Shown one piece after another: positions 7,195 to 16,618 of a stretch of 64,000 nt of DNA. Origin of the DNA: Pseudomonas entomophila (lineage in GTDB: Bacteria > Pseudomonadota > Gammaproteobacteria > Pseudomonadales > Pseudomonadaceae). The notes below the pieces were generated by a model. That model saw nothing but the letters and a program-made list of their open reading frames with translations. It did no database searches and was not told the origin of the DNA. The stretch spans positions 1 to 64,000 of the forward strand of contig NZ_JAAMQJ010000013.1 of NCBI RefSeq assembly GCF_013523125.1, given 5' to 3'. The position numbers and the translations under genes are program-made. Every line of letters starts with the position of its first letter. The stretch's first letter is position 1.

Positions 7195-8286
7195 GTGCTC
7201 ACAATCCAAATGCTGCCGGCGCGGGAAGGAGATGCAATCTGGGTGCGATGGGGGGATAGAGACAACCCATACCAGATGCTTGTGGACATGGGCACTGAAG
7301 AAACCGGTAGATATATATGGGATATGCTCGCCAATCTGCCAGAACATCAGAAAATCTTTGAAGCCGCTGTCATAACTCACATCGATGTGGATCATATCGG
7401 AGGTATCCTGAGTTGCTGCATAGATCAAGATTTACCTCCAGGGGTAGTTTTTAAAGACTATTGGTTCAACGGATATCACCATCTTACCCCCCAAAGCAGC
7501 AAGGGATGCTTTGAATCATTGGGTGGGGTTCAAGGTGATAGGCTTAGCAAGTGGCTTCAATCTCAGCCCTGGAATCTCTCGTTTAATGGCGCTGCAATAT
7601 GTCGCGAAGCAAATGCCCCCCTTAAGACGACAGAGTTGCAAGGAGGAATGCGAATCACTGTTCTAGGCCCGACACTTAACCGTCTAAAAGAATTAAAGCC
7701 TCAATGGGATATAGAAGTACGCAAAGCCCTTGAAAGAAAGGAACAGAAAAGCCCACCTTCCGATTTAGAGGCGTTGGGAGGCAAGCAAGAACTAAGCTTA
7801 ACAGATATAAATTCGCTACGACTACTTTCCAAGCAGCGACCAAAGCGAGACACGAGGCCGGCAAATGGTAGCAGTATAGTTTTACTTCTGGAATATGATG
7901 GCAAATCGATTCTCCTCGCAGGGGATGCGTTTCCCAATGATATAGCTGAAGGATTAATGCAGTTTTCCCCGGAAACTACTGCTGTAAGATTGGATGCATT
8001 CAAAACCCCGCATCACTGCAGCCGCGGCAACATTAATGACAGATTGTTAACTGCCATCGACTGTAGCAACTGGTTAATATCTACAGACGGAAGTCGCCAC
8101 AGACATCCAGATGATGAGGCCATAGCAACTATTTTAAAGAACAGATCAGGCAGTGGCACACACCTTCTTTTCAATGTTGCGAGCGATTACAATGCGAAAT
8201 GGTCAAACCCTAGCTGGCAGTCGCGCTTCGATTTTACAGCCCAATACGGAACAAGCGATATAGGCTTGAAGTTAGACTTAAGCTAA
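7195..8286 (+). CDS. ComEC/Rec2-type MBL-fold hydrolase
   Basis: The 363-residue protein starts at GTG (7195), one base after the preceding stop. It has the metallo-beta-lactamase zinc site in its ComEC-like form, VITHIDVDHIGG (H62, D64, D66, H67), then a long insertion, the SIVLLLEYDGKSILLAGDAF strand-turn with a zinc-bridging Asp (about 237-252), and KTPHHCSRGN as the late metal ligand. No transmembrane segment is present, so it is the stand-alone hydrolase rather than the ComEC channel. Relatives of this shape act on nucleic acids or cyclic nucleotides. It is the last gene of the caspase operon and could supply or remove a nucleotide signal. The fold is firm; the substrate is unknown. Confidence 0.88.
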   Translation: MLTIQMLPAREGDAIWVRWGDRDNPYQMLVDMGTEETGRYIWDMLANLPEHQKIFEAAVITHIDVDHIGGILSCCIDQDLPPGVVFKDYWFNGYHHLTPQSSKGCFESLGGVQGDRLSKWLQSQPWNLSFNGAAICREANAPLKTTELQGGMRITVLGPTLNRLKELKPQWDIEVRKALERKEQKSPPSDLEALGGKQELSLTDINSLRLLSKQRPKRDTRPANGSSIVLLLEYDGKSILLAGDAFPNDIAEGLMQFSPETTAVRLDAFKTPHHCSRGNINDRLLTAIDCSNWLISTDGSRHRHPDDEAIATILKNRSGSGTHLLFNVASDYNAKWSNPSWQSRFDFTAQYGTSDIGLKLDLS

Positions 8287-8548
8287 CGCATGCAACAAGT
8301 ACCAAATAGAAACAAGCCACCTGAAATTCGAACTACAAAGGCATCATCTCGCGCAAATAAAAAATGTATATGCCAGTAAGTTTTTCTGAATCAATTTGAT
8401 TTGTTTAAGAATTAGCATCTGGATTACTGCCTATATAAACGCAAACCGCAAACCGCAAACGATGGATCCTATGCCTCCAGATAGTAGCTGCTTCGATAGC
8501 CTTTCAACGATCAACACGTGCCGGCTTTTTGCTCAAAAGGTGATGCGG

Positions 8549-9500
8549 ATGACGATGCTACAAAACGTTGTGAACTCGTTTCGACTGGGGGTAGAGGACT
8601 TCAAGACTGCTGCTGAGGATGAGGCTCGTGCCTTCTCCTCGATCCGTAACCTTGTTACTACTTTTCAAAGTGAAGCTACAGGCCCTAAGCCCACCCGGCT
8701 CCAAAGAAGCGCTGCTCAAAGATAGAGTGACCCCCACAGTAGGCCCAGGCGGCGAAACCTTGTCGGTCGGAAGCGGAACCAAAACCTTGAACGTCGCTTC
8801 GGTAATTTCTCGCCTTAATGGCTTGAGTGTGGGTGACGTAGAGTGGAGTTTGCTCGAAACCCTCACCCAAACTAGGAATGAGGTTGAGCACTACCACACT
8901 ACTCGCCCTACGGCTGTGCTCCTAGAAACCGTTGCAAACTGCTTTTACCTCATCCAGCAGTTTGTACCTCGGTATCTTGAGGTAAGCCCTATTAGCCTGC
9001 TAGGCCCAGAAGTATGGTGCTTCCTGACAGAGCACGAAGCGTTCTACGAACGAGAACGAAAAATCTGCATGAAAACACTGGCACGCGTCAGTTGGCCAAC
9101 AGGCATCCTTTCCGGCGCAATAGAACATCTGAGCTGCCCACACTGCAGAGCAAAGCTGGTGAAAGCGACGGGAGACCTCAACTCCCTATCGACTGTGTCT
9201 TCCCATTGCACCCGATGCGATGCCAGCTCATCCTTTATGGATGTAGTGGACTCGATGATCACAGGGCGCTACTTCGCCGACCTCTACATTGCCGCTACTC
9301 AGGGTGGTGAGGATCCATTGGAGGTCTGTGACCGCTGCTTGCACAACTCATACGTCGTCGAAGAAGAGAAATGCGCCATCTGTGGGGATGGCCCTAAAGC
9401 GCCAGAATGCAGACAGTGCGGCACCACGTTGGATGAAGAAGACGGGGATGATGACGATAGGATCTGTGGCCACTGCCGTTATGTTTTAGAGATAGATTGA
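8549..9500 (+). pseudogene. HEPN-like/zinc-ribbon protein gene with apparent frameshift
   Basis: Two overlapping frames together make one protein. Frame one (from ATG 8549, AAGG upstream at 8537-8540) gives MLQNVVNSFRLGVEDF and runs to SSIRNLV. The next frame (open 8619-9500) continues with TLLLLFKVKLQALSPPGS to the end. In intact relatives as I remember them, these parts are contiguous. The break lies at about 8650-8665 and needs a one-base shift. Downstream features are RNEVEH, an RX4H motif of HEPN domains at about 8874-8891, and three CxxC zinc-ribbon pairs (CPHC with CTRC, CDRC with CAIC, CRQC with CGHC). The role is unknown, possibly RNase-like. A sequencing error could mimic the shift. 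Confidence 0.65.
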
Positions 9501-9536
9501 GCCAGAGATTGAGAGGCCTCAAAAAACGCTCGTCTA

Positions 9537-9662
9537 GCGCGCTCGACATTCCTACGCAAGCGGAGCGCGCAGGCCAAACGGCCGAAGAGCGTGAGGATGG
9601 AAGCCCGTAGGGCCGAGCCGCCGAAGGTGGCTCGGTCTACGACAGCCGTCCGCGGATGCGGC
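9537..9662. other. Hairpin-dense intergenic element
   Basis: A non-coding tract carries consecutive short palindromes: GCGCGCTC/GAGCGCGC (9537-9544 with 9563-9570), GGCC/GGCC (9572-9583), GCCC/GGGC (9603-9613), CCGAGCC/GGCTCGG (9613-9635) and GCCG/CGGC (9645-9662). There is no good reading frame on either strand. It separates the frameshifted zinc-ribbon gene from the minus-strand small-gene cassette. Such packed helices suggest a structured RNA, a protein-bound DNA site or a terminator array. I do not know the family, although similar GGAAGCCCG-type structures occur on Pseudomonas mobile elements in my recollection. Confidence 0.5.
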
Positions 9663-9773
9663 ACGCCCAGAAATCCCCGGATCTAACTCTCAGCTGTCGC
9701 CGACGATACCTCAGGATGCTGAAGTGTTAGCACGAGGCTGTCAACGTCATGAATCTCGCCTGACTCGAGGGTA

Positions 9774-10130
9774 TTACGCCATGGCGATTTGCAGGAAATT
9801 TCGAAGGGAATTCCTACCGCCTTCTCGACGAAACGCAGCCATCACATAGCGGCTACCCTCTACCGTGGTCAGCACCCAAAACCGCCCTTCCTTCTCTACT
9901 CGATCGACCTTTGCAGTCTGAACAACACGACCATCAGCATTACGGCCTGCAGGATCCTCACCTTCAAACCCAAACACCACGCCTCCGCCTACACCGGACA
10001 TGATGAAAGCTTCTGTCAAATAGGCCGTGACAGGTTCAGCGAACCCCTGCTCCATAGCCCGGGCGATTCGCCGCAGATCGAAGTCAGAATGACGCTTGCT
10101 CTGAAAGTCGAGATTGATGGAGGTGCTCAT
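9774..10130 (-). CDS. Hypothetical protein of integrative-element cassette
   Basis: This 118-residue soluble protein is not one I can assign. The start is well supported by TAAGGA placed six bases before ATG. It has a helical N-terminus (FDLRRIARAMEQGFAEPVTAYL), a glycine-rich turn (MSGVGGGVVFGFEG) and strands toward the end (FWVLTTVEGSRYVMAAF). It is the last of three minus-strand genes and is separated from the DUF6957-like gene by about 70 bases. The set, with the divergent XRE gene, looks like accessory cargo of a mobile island. Confidence 0.7.
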   Translation of the reverse strand: MSTSINLDFQSKRHSDFDLRRIARAMEQGFAEPVTAYLTEAFIMSGVGGGVVFGFEGEDPAGRNADGRVVQTAKVDRVEKEGRFWVLTTVEGSRYVMAAFRREGGRNSLRNFLQIAMA

Positions 10131-10203
10131 TGAGTGTCCTTACATGAAGCGCTGGCAGATAGCTCGCTGAGGGCATCAGCTTCGAAAGCCGGCGACGCGG
10201 TTC

Positions 10204-10614
10204 TTAGAAGAAAGAGAAGATGGTGCTGAGACTGGCTTTCTGACGACGGCCAGGCCCTAGCAAGACGTAGACAGTATTCCTGGTAGAAGCGAAGACATCA
10301 TCCACTAAAGAGGTACACATCGTCGACCGCACCCAACCGCCTGGAGGGAAGCGTCCCTCACTGTCATCAACAACACAGTGGGCAAACACAATCAGCGGCA
10401 CCAGGCCCGCGGCTTTCACCTTGGCGTGCTCATCCTCGGTAAGGTCAGGCTCAAACAGCGTCCAGTCTTCGACGATGCAGTACGACCTGCGTGGGAAGCG
10501 CTTAGCAACCAAGGCACGAGCAGCTTCAGCAGAAATCTCGAGGCCCGCGGCTGGTACATGATTCTCTGTGAGGAGATCACTCTCGGCAGAGCTGCCTAGC
10601 TTGGGATCACTCAT
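10204..10614 (-). CDS. DUF6957-like family protein
   Basis: The 136 residues match my memory of the Pseudomonas DUF6957 family: ARALVAKRFPRRSYCIVEDW, then VPLIVFAHCVVDDSEGRF, PPGGWVRSTMC and a late NTVYVLLGPG. It is soluble with no signal peptide and its function is unknown. Its ATG overlaps the stop of the upstream gene by four bases (10611-10614), so the two are translationally coupled. The family name is from recall and should be checked by profile search. Confidence 0.75.
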   Translation of the reverse strand: MSDPKLGSSAESDLLTENHVPAAGLEISAEAARALVAKRFPRRSYCIVEDWTLFEPDLTEDEHAKVKAAGLVPLIVFAHCVVDDSEGRFPPGGWVRSTMCTSLVDDVFASTRNTVYVLLGPGRRQKASLSTIFSFF

Positions 10615-11063
10615 TGCAAGCTCCTCTCAGCGTTGAGAGCGTCGTACAAAACCCGCATGTTGGTGAGCGACGTCACATCTAGATTCGAACGGTAGGAATC
10701 GTGATAGACAGCCCCATCTTCAACCGTGATTACACACACGGCATCACGATCCTGTTCATCGCCGATCGTTAATTTGGCAACCTTCTCCATCTGCCATGTT
10801 CCGCTGCCATTCATATTCGCAGGGGTAACGACCCGGATTTCCTTGACGTAAACCTCGTCGTCCTGGGATTGGAGGACTTGCTGCAGTTTCAGCTCGTCAT
10901 TGACCATGAGCTCACCCTCATGGCCCTTGCCCTCCCCGACCATCACCACCGTGAGGTGGAACCAGTGCTTCCGGAGCATCCGGCTAATGGCATGCCAGTG
11001 AGCGAGGCCATGGCCAAACATACCCGGTACGCCTGCCAAATCATTGTCGTCTGTTCTGAACAT
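10611..11063 (-). CDS. Hypothetical protein, first gene of small minus-strand cassette
   Basis: This is a 150-residue protein of unknown family. The C-terminal two thirds look strand-rich and soluble (LKLQQVLQSQDDEVYVKEIRV, KLTIGDEQDRDAVCVITVED). The very N-terminus (MFRTDDNDLAGVPGMFGHGL) is less certain as a start because the upstream Shine-Dalgarno sequence is weak. It faces the XRE regulator at 11299 across a 235-base divergent region, so that regulator may control it. It overlaps the DUF6957-like gene by four bases. Confidence 0.7.
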   Translation of the reverse strand: MFRTDDNDLAGVPGMFGHGLAHWHAISRMLRKHWFHLTVVMVGEGKGHEGELMVNDELKLQQVLQSQDDEVYVKEIRVVTPANMNGSGTWQMEKVAKLTIGDEQDRDAVCVITVEDGAVYHDSYRSNLDVTSLTNMRVLYDALNAERSLQ

Positions 11064-11298
11064 CGATCATCTCGGTGAAGCGATCGCCGAGGCGATGCAT
11101 TGAAAATTCGGGTTGTTCGCCTGCCTTGGCGCCGCCCTACAAGACTGTTGTCTTCCGAGCATCCATCTCATCCCTAACCTTGTGGCAATATTTGAAAATT
11201 ACGGCTCTGAAGTGACGAGCCGCCACAGGTACAAATATATCTGTTTGTGCGGCGGCAAGCAAACGCGGCATACCGTCTGCTTTTGCAGGAATCATGAA

Positions 11299-11766
11299 AT
11301 GTCGCTGCGTCAATCTTATGCGTCAGTGCTGCGGCTTCTACGCACCCTCAAAGGTATGTCTCAAGAAGATCTCGCAGGATCTGTCACACAAGCAAACGTC
11401 AGTAGTCTTGAGCTAGCTAAAAGCTCGGCCACAGTTGACACGACTGCCAAGCTCGCCGACGCCTTGGGTGTGGAGCCGCTTACCCTGCTTGCCTTTGTAA
11501 TGGCGAACAACGAGAACATTTCAGCACGGGATGCACTACTGGCTTCATTGCATGAACTGGATTTGCTGGGGATAGGAGACAGTCCGCTTCCGCCGGTTAC
11601 TCAGCCCTTCAAACCCAAACGGGTGCTGGAAGCCCAGAAGAAACTTGCTGATGTTCAGGATTTCAAGTTGCGAGGCTACTCGCAGTCTGAAACTGCGCGA
11701 GAACTTGGGATACCTGAAAGCACGCTGCGTCGCCTGTGGCACCGCGCCAGCGAAGCTAAAAGCTAG
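11299..11766 (+). CDS. XRE-family transcriptional regulator
   Basis: The start is ATG 11299, with AGGA at 11287-11290, giving 155 residues; the longer open frame back to 11113 lacks a ribosome site. Residues 1-65 form an XRE helix-turn-helix (YASVLRLLRTLKGMSQEDLA, NVSSLELAKSSATVDTTAKL). The C-terminus has a second DNA-binding-like helix pair, FKLRGYSQSETARELGIPES then TLRRLW, resembling a resolvase or sigma-4-type HTH. It is divergent from the small minus-strand cassette, the usual place for a local repressor. Confidence 0.88.
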   Translation: MSLRQSYASVLRLLRTLKGMSQEDLAGSVTQANVSSLELAKSSATVDTTAKLADALGVEPLTLLAFVMANNENISARDALLASLHELDLLGIGDSPLPPVTQPFKPKRVLEAQKKLADVQDFKLRGYSQSETARELGIPESTLRRLWHRASEAKS

Positions 11767-12260
11767 CACCGTAAGAGGTATCATCTGGATGCGATGGCAC
11801 AGAGGGCGGAGCCAGTTGCGGGCAATGAGCTGACATCCTGGCCACTCGTCAGCTCTTCAGCATGCAACCTTCCCTCTACCACCCCTTAAGCAGCTGACTG
11901 ATTAAAGGAATTCGGCCAGCCAGCTGACGAGGATCACTTAAACGTGGGACGAATCGCCCCCTCCAGCAATGAGCCAGGATGCCGCTCTCCTCTTAGTATA
12001 TTTTCTGTAGGGCCCAATCCTGGTTATTTAGTGTAGTTAAATATTTACTGATTCTGTTAGTCAGCCATTCTTCTTGCCGCACCCTTCACGTCTGTTTCTC
12101 TCGACTCAATCGACTGCTGACTATCTGTCCTTTACCCATCAACGCGTCACCGCCCGTCAGCCTCTCTTCCGATAGATCGACCCCTTTCTTCCAGTCCATC
12201 TCCAATGTTTCAAGGGCCTCCAAGTCCCTATCTCCCCACGCTTCACCCAAGGAGTCCACG
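11767..12260. other. Intergenic region at probable island boundary
   Basis: About 490 bases hold no convincing gene. Around 12,000-12,060 the sequence is A+T-rich (TTATTTAGTGTAGTTAAATA) and could provide promoters. After about 12,070 composition becomes typical of the core genome and leads into the small gene at 12261. No tRNA, integrase or obvious direct-repeat attachment site is visible, so the edge of the accessory block is placed here only by composition and gene content. Confidence 0.4.
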
Positions 12261-12431
12261 ATGTCCCTCACACTGAACATGGGTGGCGGTAACGCCCAGA
12301 ATGACTGGCCGGAACTGGAACGCGAGATCGATGACAACGACGGCCAGACGCCCGACCCGGATGCCGATCCCAACCTGACCGACGACGAACCTCGTGGCGT
12401 ACCGGCCAGCGATCCGGAATCGGGTGCCTGA
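12261..12431 (+). CDS. Small acidic hypothetical protein (56 aa)
   Basis: A 56-residue frame starts at ATG 12261 with AAGGAG at 12249-12254, six bases upstream, and ends just before a strong terminator. The product is hydrophilic, acidic and Pro/Asp-rich (DDNDGQTPDPDADPNLTDDE). Such disordered small proteins are common in Pseudomonas stress regulons. Function is unknown. The tight ribosome site and terminator make it a credible gene. Confidence 0.7.
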   Translation: MSLTLNMGGGNAQNDWPELEREIDDNDGQTPDPDADPNLTDDEPRGVPASDPESGA

Positions 12432-12472
12432 TACCCTGCCCGTTCACGCCACGCCCACCGAACGCCAGACAA

Positions 12473-12500
12473 AAAACAGCCCGCCGGAGCGGGCTGTTTT
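12473..12500. terminator. Bidirectional rho-independent terminator
   Basis: AAAACAGCCCGC (12473-12484) pairs with GCGGGCTGTTTT (12489-12500) around a CGGA loop. A run of A on the left and T on the right lets it stop transcripts from both the small plus-strand gene at 12261 and the convergent gene at 12513. Confidence 0.9.
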
Positions 12501-12512
12501 CATGTCCGCCGA

Positions 12513-12842
12513 TCAGACCGCAGCGGCCTTCTCGGAGCCCGAGGGCAACTCCCCCGTGTTCGGCCCGGGCACCTGGGTCGGTGCCGGGACGGTAGAGGTC
12601 ACCACAGGCGCGCCGCCCCCCGAGACACGCCATTGCACGTCGGTGATCCCATAACGCTCGGCCATGGGTCGGCTGACCTTGCGAATCTTTTCGCGACCGA
12701 ACTTGGGGATGATGCCGACGCCGGCATCGCAGCTTGCCCAGTGCCAGGCTTCGGCATTGTCCATCCGGTCCAGCCGGATGATGAAGTTGCGAGAGTGCCC
12801 ATGCAGGCGATATTCGATGATGTACAGCTGTGGGGTTGGCAT
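12513..12842 (-). CDS. DUF6555-like Pseudomonas protein
   Basis: The 109-residue protein has a compact N-terminal domain (LYIIEYRLHGHSRNFIIRLD, then AEAWHWASCDAGVGIIPKFG) that I recall from the Pseudomonas-restricted DUF6555 family. The tail is Pro/Thr/Gly-rich and likely disordered. A GAGGAG stretch lies about ten bases before the ATG. It is convergent with the small acidic gene and shares its terminator. Function is unknown and the family name is from memory. Confidence 0.75.
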   Translation of the reverse strand: MPTPQLYIIEYRLHGHSRNFIIRLDRMDNAEAWHWASCDAGVGIIPKFGREKIRKVSRPMAERYGITDVQWRVSGGGAPVVTSTVPAPTQVPGPNTGELPSGSEKAAAV

Positions 12843-12957
12843 CGTTGGGCCCTCCTCTTCTCCATGGATGACACCGTCATTGATCGGGGTTTTCCGAGAA
12901 GATTCAAAAGATTAACAGACAAAATGATCAAGCGGCCTTGCGTCCTTTCCGAGGGGG

Positions 12958-13497
12958 TCACTGACCGGCCGGCACCAGCTGGATGGCCAGGCAGAACACC
13001 CCGAGCAGGATCCAGAACACCAGGAAGATCCAGGGCGTACGCATGGAGAACAGCAACGACTTTCGATAGCCGCGATGGCTCGATTCCGCCTCGTTGAACA
13101 GCGGCCAGTCGTCATAGGGCATCCCCACGGTGGGTTCGTTCCTCAACAATTGGCTTTGCTTGAAATGCCAATGGTCGATGATGCCGTAGCTGGTCTTGAG
13201 GCCCGGCAGCGCGTTGAGCGTGCTCAGGATGCCCAAAAGCGCCAGAAACGGTGGCACGAACAGGGTGAACAGGTTGCCCCAGGACGGGTTGACATTGGCC
13301 ATCGAAGAGCCGAATGCGATGACCAGGAACGATTGCGCCGCCAGGTAGCCGTCGGTTCGGTTGGCCAGCATGGTCGTTTCGTACTGGATTTCGCGGCGAT
13401 AGAACTCCAGGCGCTCGCGTGGAGAGCTGAAGACCAGCCCTCCTTCCGCAGCGCTCAAGTCGTCACTGTTGACCGATGTGATGATACGACTAGGCAT
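12958..13497 (-). CDS. Hypothetical inner-membrane protein
   Basis: The 179-residue protein has a charged N-terminus (SPRERLEFYRREIQYETTM). Hydrophobic segments follow at about 53-68 (AAQSFLVIAFGSSMAN), 74-95 (LFTLFVPPFLALLGILSTLN) and 155-175 (IFLVFWILLGVFCLAIQLV), with a soluble loop between the last two. The start lies nine bases after the stop of the dehydrogenase gene, so both are probably one transcript. No known family is recognised. Confidence 0.75.
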   Translation of the reverse strand: MPSRIITSVNSDDLSAAEGGLVFSSPRERLEFYRREIQYETTMLANRTDGYLAAQSFLVIAFGSSMANVNPSWGNLFTLFVPPFLALLGILSTLNALPGLKTSYGIIDHWHFKQSQLLRNEPTVGMPYDDWPLFNEAESSHRGYRKSLLFSMRTPWIFLVFWILLGVFCLAIQLVPAGQ

Positions 13498-13506
13498 GAT
13501 TGGTAC

Positions 13507-14712
<1,206 letters not shown>

Positions 14713-15020
14713 GCGGTTATCTCCGTCGGTATCGTTGACGACGCTCTCTCCTGATAGCGAATCCGACACGGCAAGAGGTCGACACGGGCATGGGCCGTGC
14801 CTAGTTGGGAACCGCAAGAGCGTGCCAAAGCTCCATCGGTCATGAGAAAACTGACAGACGGTAGTGGTGAGACAGCGCGGCCTTGCACGACGCGTGGCCT
14901 TTCCTGTCCCTGGTGGCGTCGGCATGCCCGCTCCCGATCAGCGCACTGTAAAACGAGGGAACATTTGCGGCGGAACCTTGCTCCTACCTTCATTCCCACC
15001 CATTCAGGACCGGAATCCGC
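14713..15020. other. Divergent promoter region between dehydrogenase and NUDIX genes
   Basis: The 308 bases separate two divergently transcribed genes. No gene is convincing: the overlapping open frames are short and lack ribosome sites. GACACGGGCATGGGCCGTGCC (about 14,776-14,796) contains the imperfect palindrome GGCATGGGCCGTGCC. Promoters for both neighbours should lie here, but I cannot define them. Confidence 0.4.
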
Positions 15021-15419
15021 ATGAAGCCTGCCAAGCCGCGTGCTACCGTCATCTGCCGCCATGCCAAGCAGGGCAGCAAGTGGCTGTGGGTGCGTAAAGC
15101 CAATGCCGACTGGACCTTGCCAGGCGGCAAGATCGAGCCAGGCGAGACGCCTCGGGAAGCGGCCCTGCGCGAATTGCTGGAAGAAACCGGCCTGCTGGCC
15201 GAGGACCTGCGCTTTCTGATGCGCTATGAGGCGCCGGGGCGGGTGCATTACGTGTTCGAGGCGGACTTCGCCGGGGCGCCCTGCCCGACTGCCAGGAACG
15301 AGATCGCCGACTGTCGCTTCGAGCGCTTCGACCGTACGCCTGAAGTGAAGACCGAAATCAGGGCAGTGATTCGTTCGCTGCTGGCCTGCGACAAGTCGAT
15401 GGCGGCCTCCGTTCGCTAG
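15021..15419 (+). CDS. NUDIX hydrolase
   Basis: The 132-residue protein carries a complete Nudix box, GGKIEPGETPREAALRELLE followed by ETGL, at about residues 34-57, matching Gx5Ex7REUxEExGU with all metal-binding glutamates. NUDIX enzymes cleave nucleoside diphosphates linked to another moiety. The small size and absence of extra domains give no substrate clue. It is monocistronic between the dehydrogenase operon and the convergent ClpP-like gene. Confidence 0.93.
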   Translation: MKPAKPRATVICRHAKQGSKWLWVRKANADWTLPGGKIEPGETPREAALRELLEETGLLAEDLRFLMRYEAPGRVHYVFEADFAGAPCPTARNEIADCRFERFDRTPEVKTEIRAVIRSLLACDKSMAASVR

Positions 15420-15500
15420 GCTTTGTACGACAATTCGCTGAGCTGTGATCAGGCAAGGCGAAAAGAGGCAAGGCTGCAGCCTCCAACCGTCCTACCACAA

Positions 15501-16052
15501 TCACGCATGCACGCTCCACTGACACGTGTCCTTCTCCATGGGCAACTCATCGATCGCGTGGATCATGCCGCTACCCAGGGCTTCGTCAGGCCCCAGGATC
15601 CGTGGGCTGGCCATCAGGTAACGGGGCACGTCCAGACGCTCGTGCGCCCCCTCGGTTCGCTCGGCCACGATCTCGGCGTACAGGCGCAGGTCGTAGTCCA
15701 GGCTCATGGCGTATTCGGCCATGCGCGAGTGATCGACGGAGCCGTGTAAGGTCCAGTGAAACGGATGGAATAGAAACTTACTGTAACGACATGCCGTGCG
15801 GTGCTCGCCTGCGAGAAACAGGATGTTGCCCATCGACTCGACCGTCCCCAGGTTGTGGGTATGCACGGCGATCGGCAGCGCCCGCAAGTAGTTGTACAAG
15901 GTGAATCCGTAGCTGCACTCTCCGCCCATGGTCGCGATATTGAGCTGCAAGAGATCGGCGCCCTTGTCGATGGCCCGTGAACAGGTGCTGATCAGGTTGC
16001 CGCAGGTCGAAGAGTTGATCGGGCCAGTGTAGTGGATGATGTGACGTGCCAT
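15501..16052 (-). CDS. ClpP-like serine protease
   Basis: The start is ATG 16052, directly after GGAGGACCTC; 183 residues. The crotonase/ClpP fold shows as a beta-alpha repeat with LLQLNIATMGGECSYGFTLY, the nucleophile serine in TVESMGNILFLAGE (S73) and the catalytic histidine in KFLFHPFHW (H96), a spacing close to that in ClpP. The N-terminal loops are shorter than in housekeeping ClpP and no ATPase partner is nearby. It belongs to the ClpP-related proteins annotated as ATP-dependent Clp protease proteolytic subunit in Pseudomonas. The target is unknown. Confidence 0.85.
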   Translation of the reverse strand: MARHIIHYTGPINSSTCGNLISTCSRAIDKGADLLQLNIATMGGECSYGFTLYNYLRALPIAVHTHNLGTVESMGNILFLAGEHRTACRYSKFLFHPFHWTLHGSVDHSRMAEYAMSLDYDLRLYAEIVAERTEGAHERLDVPRYLMASPRILGPDEALGSGMIHAIDELPMEKDTCQWSVHA

Positions 16053-16128
16053 GAGGTCCTCCAACAGTAGCGCCAGGCGAATATCCAGAAGCTGTCACTT
16101 TCCAGGATGCCTGCCGGGCCACGGTTTC

Positions 16129-16168
16129 AAAAAGAATGCTCGAGCGATGGCGCCCTAGCCATCGCTCG
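16129..16168 (-). terminator. Rho-independent terminator after small acidic gene
   Basis: CGAGCGATGGC (16141-16151) pairs perfectly with GCCATCGCTCG (16158-16168). Read on the minus strand, the hairpin is followed by AGCATTCTTTTT, ending at 16129, downstream of the gene that stops at 16192. Confidence 0.85.
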
Positions 16169-16191
16169 GCATGCAGCGGCCTGACCGCCTC

Positions 16192-16338
16192 TTACTGCGG
16201 TCCACCTTGGTCTTCGGTCGCCCCTTCGATGTCCGGATCGTCCGGCAGCACCTCAGGCTCCTCTTCCGCATCCAGCCCCAGCGCCTGCTCGGGTTCATCC
16301 AGTTCGTGTTCATCGACGATCAGCGGTTGATCAGCCAT
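16192..16338 (-). CDS. Small acidic hypothetical protein (48 aa)
   Basis: The start is ATG 16338, with CAGGAG seven bases upstream, and the gene ends before a perfect hairpin terminator. The 48-residue product is strongly acidic (VDEHELDEPEQALGLDAEEE) and likely unstructured. Function is unknown. Its own ribosome site and terminator support it as real. Confidence 0.65.
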   Translation of the reverse strand: MADQPLIVDEHELDEPEQALGLDAEEEPEVLPDDPDIEGATEDQGGPQ

Positions 16339-16618
16339 GGCCGTACTCCTGAGGGTCATGCACCCGCCTGGGGGCGAGCGTCTTCTTGGTGGAATCGACG
16401 ACGGAGGCAAAGTTCAACCGGAACGCAGGTTCACCGTCTGCCTGGGGGCTGAAAGGAACCAGCCCCAGGCGAAACAGGTCGTTAGCAATGAATACCCGCG
16501 CTTTGCGGGCACTGTATTGCGAATGATTCGAGGGAGGCCGAGATGCCCCATCCGCTGACACGGCATCATGCCGAAAAGCGCCTAGGCGCCGCTTGTCCGA
16601 TCTGCCTGGAGTGAGCCT

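Noticed and set aside
11113..11298. N-terminal extension of the XRE regulator
   Set aside because: It is Cys-rich, non-helical and lacks a ribosome site. ATG 11299 has AGGA and begins the HTH domain.
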